Position numbers and translations under genes: made by a program
Notes under the pieces: generated by a model
What the model was told of the DNA's origin: nothing
The model's database searches: none
The model's input: the letters and a program-made list of their open reading frames with translations, nothing else
NCBI GenBank assembly: GCA_900313015.1
Contig: OMPR01000013.1
Location: forward strand, 216,725 to 280,724
DNA: 64,000 bases
Source: Rhodobacteraceae bacterium EL53
Lineage (GTDB): Bacteria > Pseudomonadota > Alphaproteobacteria > Rhodobacterales > Rhodobacteraceae
Direction of reading: 5' to 3'
Shown: piece by piece, positions 55,218 to 63,659 of the stretch
Layout: the number at the start of each line of letters is the position of its first letter
Position numbering within the stretch: the stretch's first letter is position 1

Positions 55218-55531
55218 GATCAGGCGGCGCCTTCCTGACCGATCACCTTACGGCGATATTTGCCGGGGCTGATCCCAGCGATGCGTCGAAAACTGCGTCC
55301 GAAATTGGACTGATTCTCATAGCCAAGCGTCATCGCCACGTCGATCAGTGGCATGTCCGACATCGCCAAAATTTCGGTTGCCATTTCGAAACGTGCGATT
55401 TCAATCAGGTCCGAAAAGCTGGTTCCCGCCTGCTGGAGTTTGCGTTGCAGTGACCTTGGACTCACTTGCATCATTTCGGCGAAGGCGGACATCTTTGGGG
55501 CCCCCTCACGCAGGTAAGGGCGGATCAGACG
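55199..55531 (-). repeat. 333-bp inverted repeat, right copy
   Basis: Inverted, almost identical counterpart of 44109-44441, covering the 3' end of AraC paralogue 2 and the adjacent operator site. Confidence 0.85.
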
Positions 55532-56224
55532 TTTCATGTTTTCTATCTCGTCCGGTTTCCCTGGAATGGCCGGGGACGGTGCCTGTGTGGTCCCACAGTT
55601 CAGTTTGGTGGTCGCAAGAATCGAGGACGGCACGATGATTGATGTGTGGGAAGATCGCGGAAGGAAACGTGTATTCGGGTTCGCTTCGCGCGCGGCGTCA
55701 CAGGCGCTGAATTCAGCCTGAAACCTGATCTCGTCAGGAGACCATGCTGTGCCAGTAATACTGCGAATAGCCTCAATCAAAACAGTAACTTGAGTCCATT
55801 CTGAGATAGCGTCGTCCGGCACGTCAGACGACGCGCTGTCACAATAAATTTCGGCGCTGCCATTGACCTGATTAATGCCAACTTGAACATTGGAGTCTTC
55901 GAGAGCGATCAGTTCACTCAGACATTCGAGACGCGCTTTGACTGTAGGCAAGGGCCGCATTGCCGCCAGCAGTCCGGCACTGAAATCCGACCCCGAAAAA
56001 TTCTGAACCCAATACCAACCCAGATCATCGATACCTTCACGGCGTGCGCTTCTGGCAAGGAATTCCATACTAAGGACACTGTTGATTATTTCATCAGGCG
56101 TTTCCTCGACCATGACCGGCAATCTTGCCTGTTCTAAATCCCGTGTGACCGGGGCACCAATATCGCGCAGGACCTCAAGGAACGGAATTAGATAAGCCGC
56201 TCGGCAGGTTGGAATTGAATCCAT
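55220..56224 (-). CDS. AraC-family transcriptional regulator (paralogue 2)
   Basis: From ATG 56224 the product has 334 residues starting MDSIPTCRAAYLIPFLEVLR, aligned with paralogue 1 from its first residue; upstream codons in the frame are not native. The sensing domain is followed by the same AraC double helix-turn-helix (SAFAEMMQVSPRSLQRKLQQ, IDVAMTLGYENQSNFGRSFR). Its own operator-like site is 74 bp upstream and another site follows its stop codon. Near-identity of DNA-binding parts implies that both paralogues recognise the same operators. Confidence 0.9.
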   Translation of the reverse strand: MDSIPTCRAAYLIPFLEVLRDIGAPVTRDLEQARLPVMVEETPDEIINSVLSMEFLARSARREGIDDLGWYWVQNFSGSDFSAGLLAAMRPLPTVKARLECLSELIALEDSNVQVGINQVNGSAEIYCDSASSDVPDDAISEWTQVTVLIEAIRSITGTAWSPDEIRFQAEFSACDAAREANPNTRFLPRSSHTSIIVPSSILATTKLNCGTTQAPSPAIPGKPDEIENMKRLIRPYLREGAPKMSAFAEMMQVSPRSLQRKLQQAGTSFSDLIEIARFEMATEILAMSDMPLIDVAMTLGYENQSNFGRSFRRIAGISPGKYRRKVIGQEGAA

Positions 56225-56298
56225 ATTGAAACCTTTCAAAACGAAAAAGATACATTTTTGTCTATTACAAGCTATGCATTGTACACCATGATCAACCA

Positions 56299-56317
56299 TT
56301 CTGGTCATATTGCGCCA
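56299..56317 (+). promoter_or_regulatory. TGGTC-N6-CGCCA site 11, upstream of AraC paralogue 2
   Basis: TTCTGGTCATATTGCGCCA, 74 bp upstream of the start at 56224; suggests autoregulation. Confidence 0.76.
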
Positions 56318-56400
56318 AGCTTGTTTTTTTGTTTTGCGTGATCCACGGCTTTGTTCCACAAATCCGAAGATAGGCAATCTTCCCCTTACCCCGGACGGAT

Positions 56401-56690
56401 TTAGCCTACGGGCTCAGTGACGGGTATGCCAAGAGCCGTATAGCGGTTTAGGACGGCGATGCGGATTTGGATCTCTGCGACCTGCCTTTCGAAGTCTCGC
56501 GCCAACAGCGATTGGCCGAGTAGTTTCATGCAATGCATCTTGGTCTCGACGCGGCTCCTGCGGTGATATCCGCTCCATCGTCTCCACAGGGTGCGACCCA
56601 GATATCTTTGTGCATTGACCGCGTCGTTTCGGGCAATAGCTCCGGCACTCGTCGGTTTCCAGGGCTTGGCGTTCTTACGCGGCGGGGTAC
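56401..56690 (-). pseudogene. IS5-family transposase, C-terminal fragment
   Basis: The minus-strand frame reads AIARNDAVNAQRYLGRTLW, then SGYHRRSRVETKMHCMKLLG and VAEIQIRIAVLNRYTALGIP before the stop at 56401-56403. This is the C-terminal end of IS5/IS903-type transposases; there is no N-terminal part, so it is a remnant truncated at the IS6-like copy beside it. Confidence 0.75.
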
Positions 56691-57443
56691 TGTCAGAAGA
56701 AACAAGCTTGTGACGGGCAGAGCGGTTTCGTAGCCTGACCGGATGCCCAAACCTGATCCGTTTCGCTATTTCAAAACGAGCCGTGAGATTATCGGCGTGG
56801 CAGTAATGATGTACGTTCGTTTCCCGCTATCTCTTCGTAATGTGGAAGATTTGCTCCTGGAACGGGGCATCGATGTCAGCCATGAAGCCGTTAGAAACTG
56901 GTGGCATCGGATCGGTCCGATGTTTGCCGCGGAGATTCGGAAATGACGTACTACCAGAATGAAATCGAGCAAGTGGCGCTGGCATCTGGACGAGGTTTTC
57001 GTGAAGATCAACAGCGGCACTACCTTTGGCGGGCCGTCGATCATGAAGGCGAAGTCCTGGAAAGCGTCGTAACAAGGACCCGTGACAAGAAAGCCGCGTT
57101 GAAATTCTTAAAGAAAATAATGCGCAAACACGGTCGACCTGAATTGGTCGTCACGGACGGGCTGGCATCATACGGCGCTGCGCTCAAAGAGATTGGCGTC
57201 GCAGACAAGCAGGAGACGGGTCGCTGGCTGAATAACAGAGCGGAGAATTCACATCTGCCGTTTCGACGACGGGAAAGGGCGATGCTCCGTTTCCGGCGTA
57301 TGCGAAGTTTGCAGAAATTCGCCACCGTCCATGCCTCAATTTACAACCTGTTCAATTTGGAAAGAAGCCTCAACTCGCGACCCGATTTCAAGCTGAACCG
57401 CGCCTCTGCTCTTGCTGAGTGGCGCGGTCTCGGTGCGGCATAA
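56691..57443 (+). mobile_element. IS6-family element, dead copy 1
   Basis: The transposase reads from ATG 56743: PDPFRYFKTSREIIGVAVMM and SLRNVEDLLLERGIDVSHEA. An in-frame TGA at 56944-56946 (after EIRK) interrupts it; the frame then gives WRWHLDEVFVKIN and shifts at about 57015 to QQRHYLWRAVDHEGEVLE, VVTDGLASYGAALKE and NRAENSHLPFRRRERAMLRF. All DDE regions are recognisable but not in one frame. Homology with copy 2 begins near 56691. Confidence 0.85.
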
Positions 57444-57514
57444 AGGGCAGTCATTTTGTCCTTGCAGAGACGAATTCGAATTGGTCTGACGAGCACCTCG
57501 TATCACGTCCAACT

Positions 57515-57533
57515 GGCGTGATCGGACCAAATC
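57515..57533 (-). promoter_or_regulatory. TGGTC-N6-CGCCA site 12, upstream of the chimeric gene
   Basis: Minus strand ATTTGGTCCGATCACGCCA, 58 bp upstream of the plus-strand start at 57592. Confidence 0.76.
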
Positions 57534-57591
57534 GAAACCAACACGCCCTGTACGATCCGTGCAACCCTTGGCTTCGAAGGAGCACGCAAGA

Positions 57592-57930
57592 ATGAAACGT
57601 TCTGTCGGACTCGGCGATAAAGTAAAAAACTTCGAAGCACGCATTGACGAATATGCGCGTGAGGAACAGGTCAAACGCGACGCGTTCAAGGATAAGTCGA
57701 GCGCCGAATATATAAAGGCCGAGCAGAACTGGAAAGCCGCTGTTGTCGAGGTCGACAGCAGCAAAAGTACCGGCGGATTCATAGGCTTCATTTTCAGCCC
57801 CGAAAAGTCCGAGGGCGAAACCAATTTGTTGCAGACCATTCTGCGCAAAGGCTGGAACACAGTGTGGCGTATCTACAGCCTGACCCGGCCTTGGTCCAAT
57901 CGAGTCATGCAACCGGGGGCGGCCGAATAG
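57592..57930 (+). CDS. 112-aa protein with a DUF1214-like C-terminal tail
   Basis: ATG 57592 follows GAAGGAG. The N-terminal 70 residues are highly charged and helical (GDKVKNFEARIDEYAREEQV, KDKSSAEYIKAEQNWKAAVV) with no family I recognise and no signal peptide. The C-terminal part (SPEKSEGETNLLQTILRKGW, NTVWRIYSLTRPWSNRVMQP) aligns with the last 45 residues of the DUF1254/DUF1214 proteins. It looks like a chimera between an unrelated short gene and a DUF1254 3' end, perhaps non-functional. It precedes the beta-barrel gene by 45 bp. Confidence 0.65.
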   Translation: MKRSVGLGDKVKNFEARIDEYAREEQVKRDAFKDKSSAEYIKAEQNWKAAVVEVDSSKSTGGFIGFIFSPEKSEGETNLLQTILRKGWNTVWRIYSLTRPWSNRVMQPGAAE

Positions 57931-57975
57931 TCCTGCCCCATTCCAACTTGCTAAAATGAACTAGGAGGTTCTTAA

Positions 57976-58833
57976 ATGCTCAATCCTCACCCGCGCCAAT
58001 GGCCCTCTGCGCTTCCCGTTGTAAAGGTGTTCAATCTTACAGATAGACTTAATCCGCTTTGCATGTTTCGAAACGCAATAATTGCGTTTAGTGCGTTACT
58101 TCCTTGCGCGGGAAATGCTCAGGATGCCGACCTTGCCCAGCAGCTGGCCAATCCGATTGCTGCGATCATCTCAGTTCCTTTCCAATTGAACTACGATGAC
58201 AATCTAGGCGTGAACGATACCGGTAGCCGCACAACGCTGAATTTTCAGCCGGTAATTCCCTTTGCCCTCGACAACGGCGCAAATATTGTGACGCGCACTA
58301 TCATTCCCTTCATCTGGCAGAAAGACGTTGTTCCGGGCACCTCACAGAGCGGGTTCGGCGATATTCTCTTTAATGCGTGGTATTCCAAAACAACTGAAGG
58401 CGGCCTGACATGGGGTGCGGGCCCGATAGTGCGGATACCGACAAACACAGAAGTTTCGACGCGTACCTGGGCTGCAGGACTGACCGGAATTGCTCTTTTG
58501 GTCAAAGGCCCTTGGACCGTTGGGGCGCTTGGCAATCACCTTTGGGATGTTGAAAGTAATCCGCAGACTCCTACCAGCAACACGTTCATCCAGCCTTTCG
58601 TCGCCTACACCACACCGACCGCGTGGACCTACACTGTCACCAGTGAAAGTTCATATGACTGGAAAGCAAAGGATTGGTCTGTCCCGATCAATTTCAGCGT
58701 TTCTAAACTGGCACCTGTCGGTGGTGTGCCGGTCAACTGGCAAGCTGGTGTCGGCTATTGGGCAACCTCGCCGGATGCAGGACCGGAAGGTTTGCGCTTC
58801 CGTCTGCAAGCGCAAATCGTGATCCCTAAATAA
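57976..58833 (+). CDS. outer-membrane beta-barrel protein, second copy
   Basis: The ATG at 57976 has TAGGAGG nine bases upstream and gives 285 residues. A hydrophobic signal (MFRNAIIAFSALLPCAGNAQ) begins only at residue 30, so the signal peptide has an unusually long N-region; ATG 58063 has no ribosome site. The mature part (ISVPFQLNYDDNLGVNDTGS, FGDILFNAWYSKTTEGGLTW, GPIVRIPTNTEVSTRTWAAG) resembles transporter-type beta-barrel proteins of the Phenol_MetA_deg/neuromedin-U-like group. It is little similar to the barrel at 36551. It lies between the two IS6-like copies. Confidence 0.75.
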   Translation: MLNPHPRQWPSALPVVKVFNLTDRLNPLCMFRNAIIAFSALLPCAGNAQDADLAQQLANPIAAIISVPFQLNYDDNLGVNDTGSRTTLNFQPVIPFALDNGANIVTRTIIPFIWQKDVVPGTSQSGFGDILFNAWYSKTTEGGLTWGAGPIVRIPTNTEVSTRTWAAGLTGIALLVKGPWTVGALGNHLWDVESNPQTPTSNTFIQPFVAYTTPTAWTYTVTSESSYDWKAKDWSVPINFSVSKLAPVGGVPVNWQAGVGYWATSPDAGPEGLRFRLQAQIVIPK

Positions 58834-58838
58834 CGCAT

Positions 58839-59639
58839 TGTCAGAGGAAACCGGCTTGAGCCAGGCAGAGCGGTTTCGTAGCCTGACCGGATGCCCAAAC
58901 CTGATCCGTTTCGCTATTTCAAAACGAGCCGTGAGATTATCGGCGTGGCAGTAATGATGTACGTTCGTTTCCCGCTATCTCTTCGTAATGTGGAAGTTTT
59001 GCTCCTGGAACGGGGCATCGATGTCAGCCATGAAGCCGTTAGAAACTGGTGGCATCGGATCGGTCCGATATTTGCCGCGGAGTTCCGGGAATGACGTACT
59101 ACCAGTATGAAATCGAGCAAGTGGCGCTGGCATCTGGACGAGGTTTTCGTGAAGATCAACAGCGGCACTACCTTTGGCGGGCCGTCGATCATGAAGGCGA
59201 AGTCCTGGAAAGCGTCGTAACAAGGACCCGTGACAAGAAAGCCGCGTTGAAATTCTTAAAGAAAATAATGCGCAAACACGGTCGACCTGAATTGGTCGTC
59301 ACGGACGGGCTGGCATCATACGGCGCTGCGCTCAAAGAGATTGGCGTCGCAGACAAGCAGGAGACGGGTCGCTGGCTGAATAACAGAGCGGAGAATTCAC
59401 ATCTGCCGTTTCGACGACGGGAAAGGGCGATGCTCCGCTTCCGGCGCATGCGAAGTTTGCAGAAATTCGCCTCCGTCCACGCCTCGGTCTACAATCACTT
59501 TAATCAGGAACGCAGCCTCTCAACTCGAATGAATTTCAAACTCAACCGCGCCGCTGCTCTTGCTGAGTGGCGCGTCATAAGGGACAGGCTCACTGTCCAT
59601 TCGGTGACCAGTTCGAACTGGTCTGGCTGCACCCACTGA
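58839..59639 (+). mobile_element. IS6-family element, dead copy 2
   Basis: Direct repeat of copy 1, 2148 bp downstream. The transposase has the same in-frame TGA (59092-59094) and the same frameshift at about 59163. The first 630 bp are almost identical to copy 1, but the last 170 bp, coding for SVHASVYNHFNQERSLSTRM, differ strongly, so the copies are mosaics. Confidence 0.85.
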
Positions 59640-59666
59640 AAAGGTTTGCATAAAACTCACAAATTT

Positions 59667-59685
59667 TGGCGCGACATGACCAAAA
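59667..59685 (-). promoter_or_regulatory. TGGTC-N6-CGCCA site 13, upstream of the MscS-type gene
   Basis: Minus strand TTTTGGTCATGTCGCGCCA, 127 bp upstream of the plus-strand GTG at 59813, the longest spacing of the set. Confidence 0.75.
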
Positions 59686-59812
59686 CCAGAGAAGGAATTC
59701 CTTCATATCTCAATCTGAGCGGTCGACTCCGCCGCTTGGAGGCTTGGACACCAATCACCTTCAAAGCGATCGATGGACCAAACTGTGAGCCAGATGGCCT
59801 GAGGGAAAAGAC

Positions 59813-61777
59813 GTGGCATTTTCAAGATTTCCGCTTTTGGCTTTGGTCTCGCTGTTCTGCGCATCTCAGCTCATAGCACAGCCGGCAACCCAGAGCAGCA
59901 GCGCCAGTAAGCTGGATTCCGTGGTGGAGAGCTTCGAAACCGCCGAGATCAACCCGATCCGGACGGAGAGCCCGCGCAACACTTTGCAGTCGCTATACCA
60001 GTTGCGCGATGAGCTGGAAACCTCTCTGGGCGCATACTGGCAGCAGCAGAACACAAAGAACGCGGCCCAGATTAAATTTGCGATCGGGCAGATCAGAGCC
60101 CTGATTGATCTGTCTCAGGTGCCAACGGCCTCTCGTCGCGAGACCGGATCTCAAACGGCCTTGTACTTTCTGGACATCCTTGGGCGTATCAAACCCATCG
60201 ACGCTGCGGCTCTTCCCGGGCCTGACGAGATTGATGATCAACCCGGCAACGGGTTTCGTCTGCCCGGCACACCCTTGCGCATCGTAGAAATCGCGGAAGG
60301 TGACCGTGCCGGCGAACACCTGTTTTCCGCAGACACGGTTCGCAGCGCGCCCAGATTTCTTGCTGGCCTAAAGACGCTTCCGCTTCGGTCATCTCTGCCC
60401 ATAACATCATGGGATGATACGAGCCGCCAGCTTTCTGGTCCATGGATCCCGATCGCCGGAATCGCGAAATTGCCAGATTTCATGAAGCGCTCTGTTCTCG
60501 ACACTCCAATTTGGAAGATTCTAATCGTCCTCTTGTTGTCTGTTGCGTCAGGCGTTGTCCTGCGCATCTGGCATCGATTGCTGGTCGAGTGGATGACAGA
60601 CGACCCGGTCAAAATTGTCCGTCTCAAAATCCTGAGCCCGATCGGTATTATGATCGCATTGCTCTGGCTTCAGCACGTGTTTTCGTTTCAGGTCAACACC
60701 ACCGGACGCTTCTTCGATCTGACTGAATCCTGCCTAGTTTTGGTGTTCTACATCGCCGCCACAGGGGCCTTCTGGACCATGTCCAGAGCCTTCTTCGAAA
60801 CCGTCATAGTGGACCCGAGGCGCACAAATCAAAGTCTCGACGACAGTTTTATCCGGTTGGTGGGGCAGATCATCGGCTTTGTCGGTGGGGTACTGATCCT
60901 TGGGTACGGGGCACATGAATTGGGCGTGCCTGTTCTCAGCATGATCGCAGGTTTCGGGATCGGCGGCATTGCCGTGGCTCTTGCGGTCAGGCCGACGCTG
61001 GAGAACCTGATCGGTGGTTTCATCCTGTTCATTGATAAACCAGTCCGGGTTGGCGATTACTGCACCTTCGGCGATCAAAGCGGAACCGTAGAAAGCATCG
61101 GGGTGCGCTCGACCCAGATCCGCGCGATCGACCGCACACAGATTTCCATTCCAAATGCTAAATTTGCTGACATGCAGATTGTCAACTGGGCCAAATGCGA
61201 CACGATGTTGATACATGAAACTCTGGGCCTGCGCTTTGAAACAGACCCAGAGCAAATGCGGTATGTTCTCGCAAAAACTCGCGAAATGCTGCACTCCCAT
61301 CCGCGGATCGAGGCTGAAACGATCCGTGTCCGGTTCATCGGGTTTGGGGAATCTTCGAAAAACCTTGATTTACGCATCTATGCCAAGACGAGGGAGTGGA
61401 ACGATTTCTACTCTATCCGAGAGGACATACTCCTGCGGATAGATGACATTGTGGAAGCGTCCGGGACAGGCTTCGCATTCCCGTCCCGGACGCTGTACTG
61501 GAGTCGCGATCCCGGCTTGGATGCTGAGCGCACGGAACAGGCGCATCAGGAAGTCGCAACCTGGAGGCGACAGCGACAATTACCGTTTCCACGCTTTTCC
61601 AGCACAGTGCTTGAAGGCCTTTCCGGCAAACTGAAATACCCGCCATCCGGTTCGCCGGATTATTTTGCGACCGATGAGGAACTCGCTGAAGGTGGCGAAA
61701 CGCTGTCAGCGGATGCGCCGCAAGATCCGGGTTCAGAAAGCAATCCGGATGAGAAACCTGGCAAGCCCGGCGACTGA
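59813..61777 (+). CDS. MscS-family mechanosensitive channel, long form
   Basis: A GTG start with GAGGGAAAA upstream gives 654 residues with a signal peptide ending near SQLIAQ, a helical periplasmic domain to about residue 220, four or more membrane helices, and the MscS core with pore helix and beta domain GIGGIAVALAVRPTLENLIG, GFILFIDKPVRVGDYCTFGD, GTVESIGVRSTQIRAIDRT. The cytoplasmic C-terminus carries an extra acidic tail. It would release osmolytes under membrane tension. It is the rightmost gene with the island operator, which ties channel expression to the AraC system. An IS1182 fragment abuts its 3' end. Confidence 0.9.
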   Translation: MAFSRFPLLALVSLFCASQLIAQPATQSSSASKLDSVVESFETAEINPIRTESPRNTLQSLYQLRDELETSLGAYWQQQNTKNAAQIKFAIGQIRALIDLSQVPTASRRETGSQTALYFLDILGRIKPIDAAALPGPDEIDDQPGNGFRLPGTPLRIVEIAEGDRAGEHLFSADTVRSAPRFLAGLKTLPLRSSLPITSWDDTSRQLSGPWIPIAGIAKLPDFMKRSVLDTPIWKILIVLLLSVASGVVLRIWHRLLVEWMTDDPVKIVRLKILSPIGIMIALLWLQHVFSFQVNTTGRFFDLTESCLVLVFYIAATGAFWTMSRAFFETVIVDPRRTNQSLDDSFIRLVGQIIGFVGGVLILGYGAHELGVPVLSMIAGFGIGGIAVALAVRPTLENLIGGFILFIDKPVRVGDYCTFGDQSGTVESIGVRSTQIRAIDRTQISIPNAKFADMQIVNWAKCDTMLIHETLGLRFETDPEQMRYVLAKTREMLHSHPRIEAETIRVRFIGFGESSKNLDLRIYAKTREWNDFYSIREDILLRIDDIVEASGTGFAFPSRTLYWSRDPGLDAERTEQAHQEVATWRRQRQLPFPRFSSTVLEGLSGKLKYPPSGSPDYFATDEELAEGGETLSADAPQDPGSESNPDEKPGKPGD

Positions 61778-62948
61778 AATAGTGGCGCGTGGGTTCCTGG
61801 GAAATTGCTCCAACGGTAATCTTTCGGGCATCTGCTTTGGGGCAGCACTTCGTCTTTGATGGGCAGGCCTGACAGGTATGTTTAAGCGCCTGATACTTGG
61901 CGACGCCCGTGCCGGTAGGCCCACGGTTGGGGTCAGAGTAATTGCGGCGGAACTGTTTGAGCGGTTCTCCTTCAGGGCAGATGTACTGGTTATTCTCGGG
62001 ATCCCATTCGAAATCAGTTCTGGACCATGTGCCGTCTTTCCTACCTGCCTTATCAAGCACTGGGATGTGGGGTCTGATGTCGCGATCAACGAGCCATCCT
62101 AGCATCGGTCCTGATCCATAGGCGCTATCCGCGATGAGCCGTTCAGGGTCTATATCATGCCGGTCTTTGATACGGTCCAACATGGTGCGCACCGAACCGA
62201 CTTCAGCCTGTCGGATCGACCTGGTGCCCTCAACGTCCACGATGACGCTGTGGTCAGTGTCGATGAGGTAATTGGTCGAATAGCTAAAGAATGCAGGGCC
62301 TTTACGGGCTGCTGTCCACTGGCTTGCGGGATCAGAATGGGAGGTGAACTTGGGTTCCACCTCCGATGCCGCACCAAAGGCTGCATCGTCCAGTACGTCC
62401 AAATACTCCTTCACTGCGCGCGGCGCATCGCTTGGATCGATGATGCTGTGATCCCAATCTACCTTTGGCGTAGAGTTCTGTTTGTTCGCATCAGCCTCAA
62501 TCAAGCTAGCGTCTGCCGCGAGGCGCTGCCCACTGACCAAACCATCTGAGATGCACCGTGCAACTGTCTTCTCAAACAGATGGCGCAACAATGCACTCTC
62601 GCGGAAACGTCCGTGCCGGTTCTTGGAGAACGTGGAATAGTTTGGCACTGGATCAGAAAGATCAAGGTGACAGAACCAGCGATAGGCGAGGTTCAAATGC
62701 ACCTCCTCACAAAGGCGGCGTTCCGAGCGAATGCCGAAGCAATAGCCAACCAACAGCATCCGGATCAGCAGTTCTGGGTCGATGGATGGACGGCCAGTGT
62801 GGCTATAAAACTCGGCAAGATACTGGCGGATGTCATCCAAAGCAACAAACCGATCAATCGAGCGCAACAAGTGGTCTTGCGGTACATGATCCTCTAGGGA
62901 GAACTCATAGAACAAGGCCGCCTGTGCTTCCTGCTTTGGACCCATCAT
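61778..62948 (-). pseudogene. IS1182-family transposase, 3' truncated
   Basis: From ATG 62948 (TTGGAGG upstream) the frame gives QAALFYEFSLEDHVPQDHLL, VGYCFGIRSERRLCEEVHLN, AADASLIEADANKQN and ADSAYGSGPMLGWLVDRDIR, then the cysteine cluster CQACPSKTKCCPKADARK. Homology ends at about 61800; the frame continues into the complement of the MscS gene to 61413, which is not native sequence. The C-terminal catalytic glutamate region (MLFAHLK-type) is missing, so it is inactive. Confidence 0.82.
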
Positions 62949-63071
62949 CGCCAAATCCTCCAACCAATACAGGGATTGAATCAGCGATAGCCGCACCGAT
63001 CAAGGAAGAGTTTTTCAACAGAATTCGCCCAAAGCGTATCATGCTGCGGCTCGGATCAATGAAACAGATGC

Positions 63072-63659
63072 GTGGATAACGGCGATGAAATCTACCGACA
63101 AGGAAAGGTATCGAACCACGTCTTTGGCCTAATTGAAGGCCAGGTAGATATTCATTTGGGTAGTAGCGTGCCGGGTGAAGACTTGGTGTACCCATTCTCG
63201 GCTCCTGCGCGCTGGTACGGCCTTTCAGAGGTCGTAGCGGGCGTTCCCGCGTTCGGAAACGCGTTTGCAGGCAGAAGATCCCTAGTGTTCGCTGTCGGAC
63301 GGCGAAAACTTATGGCCTTCCTTGAGGATCACCCGGAGGGGTACCACCCGATTATTGCCCATGAGTTTGCTTTGCGTCGCGACATTCAAGAGACTTTCGT
63401 CGACCTCGTCACCAGCGACGGCCTTGAACTGGTCGCAAGACGACTGACCCGTTTAATGGAGTTTGAAGGCGCCGAAAAAAATGCCGCCTTCAGAATCTCT
63501 CAATTCGAACTCGCGAAAGCCCTCGGTGTTTCGCCTCCGACGGTTCAGCGAGCCTTTCGCGAACTCAAGAAATACGGGGCGATTGAAACGTCCTATGGCC
63601 AAGTGACAGTGCGGAACGTCGCGAGACTACGAGATTTCGTTTCGGGCGGATCTGATTGA
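63072..63659 (+). CDS. Crp/Fnr-family transcriptional regulator, shortened N-terminus
   Basis: From a GTG at 63072 the product has 195 residues: a cyclic-nucleotide-binding-like beta-roll (DEIYRQGKVSNHVFGLIEGQ, FSAPARWYGLSEVVAGVPAF), a dimer helix and a C-terminal winged helix (ISQFELAKALGVSPPTVQRA, FRELKKYGAIETS). The usual first 25-30 residues are absent; a matching stretch (IKEEFFNRIRPKRIMLR) lies just upstream in another frame, so a frameshift is likely. No FNR cysteines are seen. It borders the IS1182 fragment, whose insertion may have damaged its promoter. Confidence 0.72.
   Translation: MDNGDEIYRQGKVSNHVFGLIEGQVDIHLGSSVPGEDLVYPFSAPARWYGLSEVVAGVPAFGNAFAGRRSLVFAVGRRKLMAFLEDHPEGYHPIIAHEFALRRDIQETFVDLVTSDGLELVARRLTRLMEFEGAEKNAAFRISQFELAKALGVSPPTVQRAFRELKKYGAIETSYGQVTVRNVARLRDFVSGGSD

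Noticed and set aside
36064-59685. Repeated 19-bp motif read as CRISPR or transposon repeats
   Set aside because: Spacing is irregular (hundreds to thousands of bases), sites sit at promoters in a fixed orientation to genes, and no cas genes are present.
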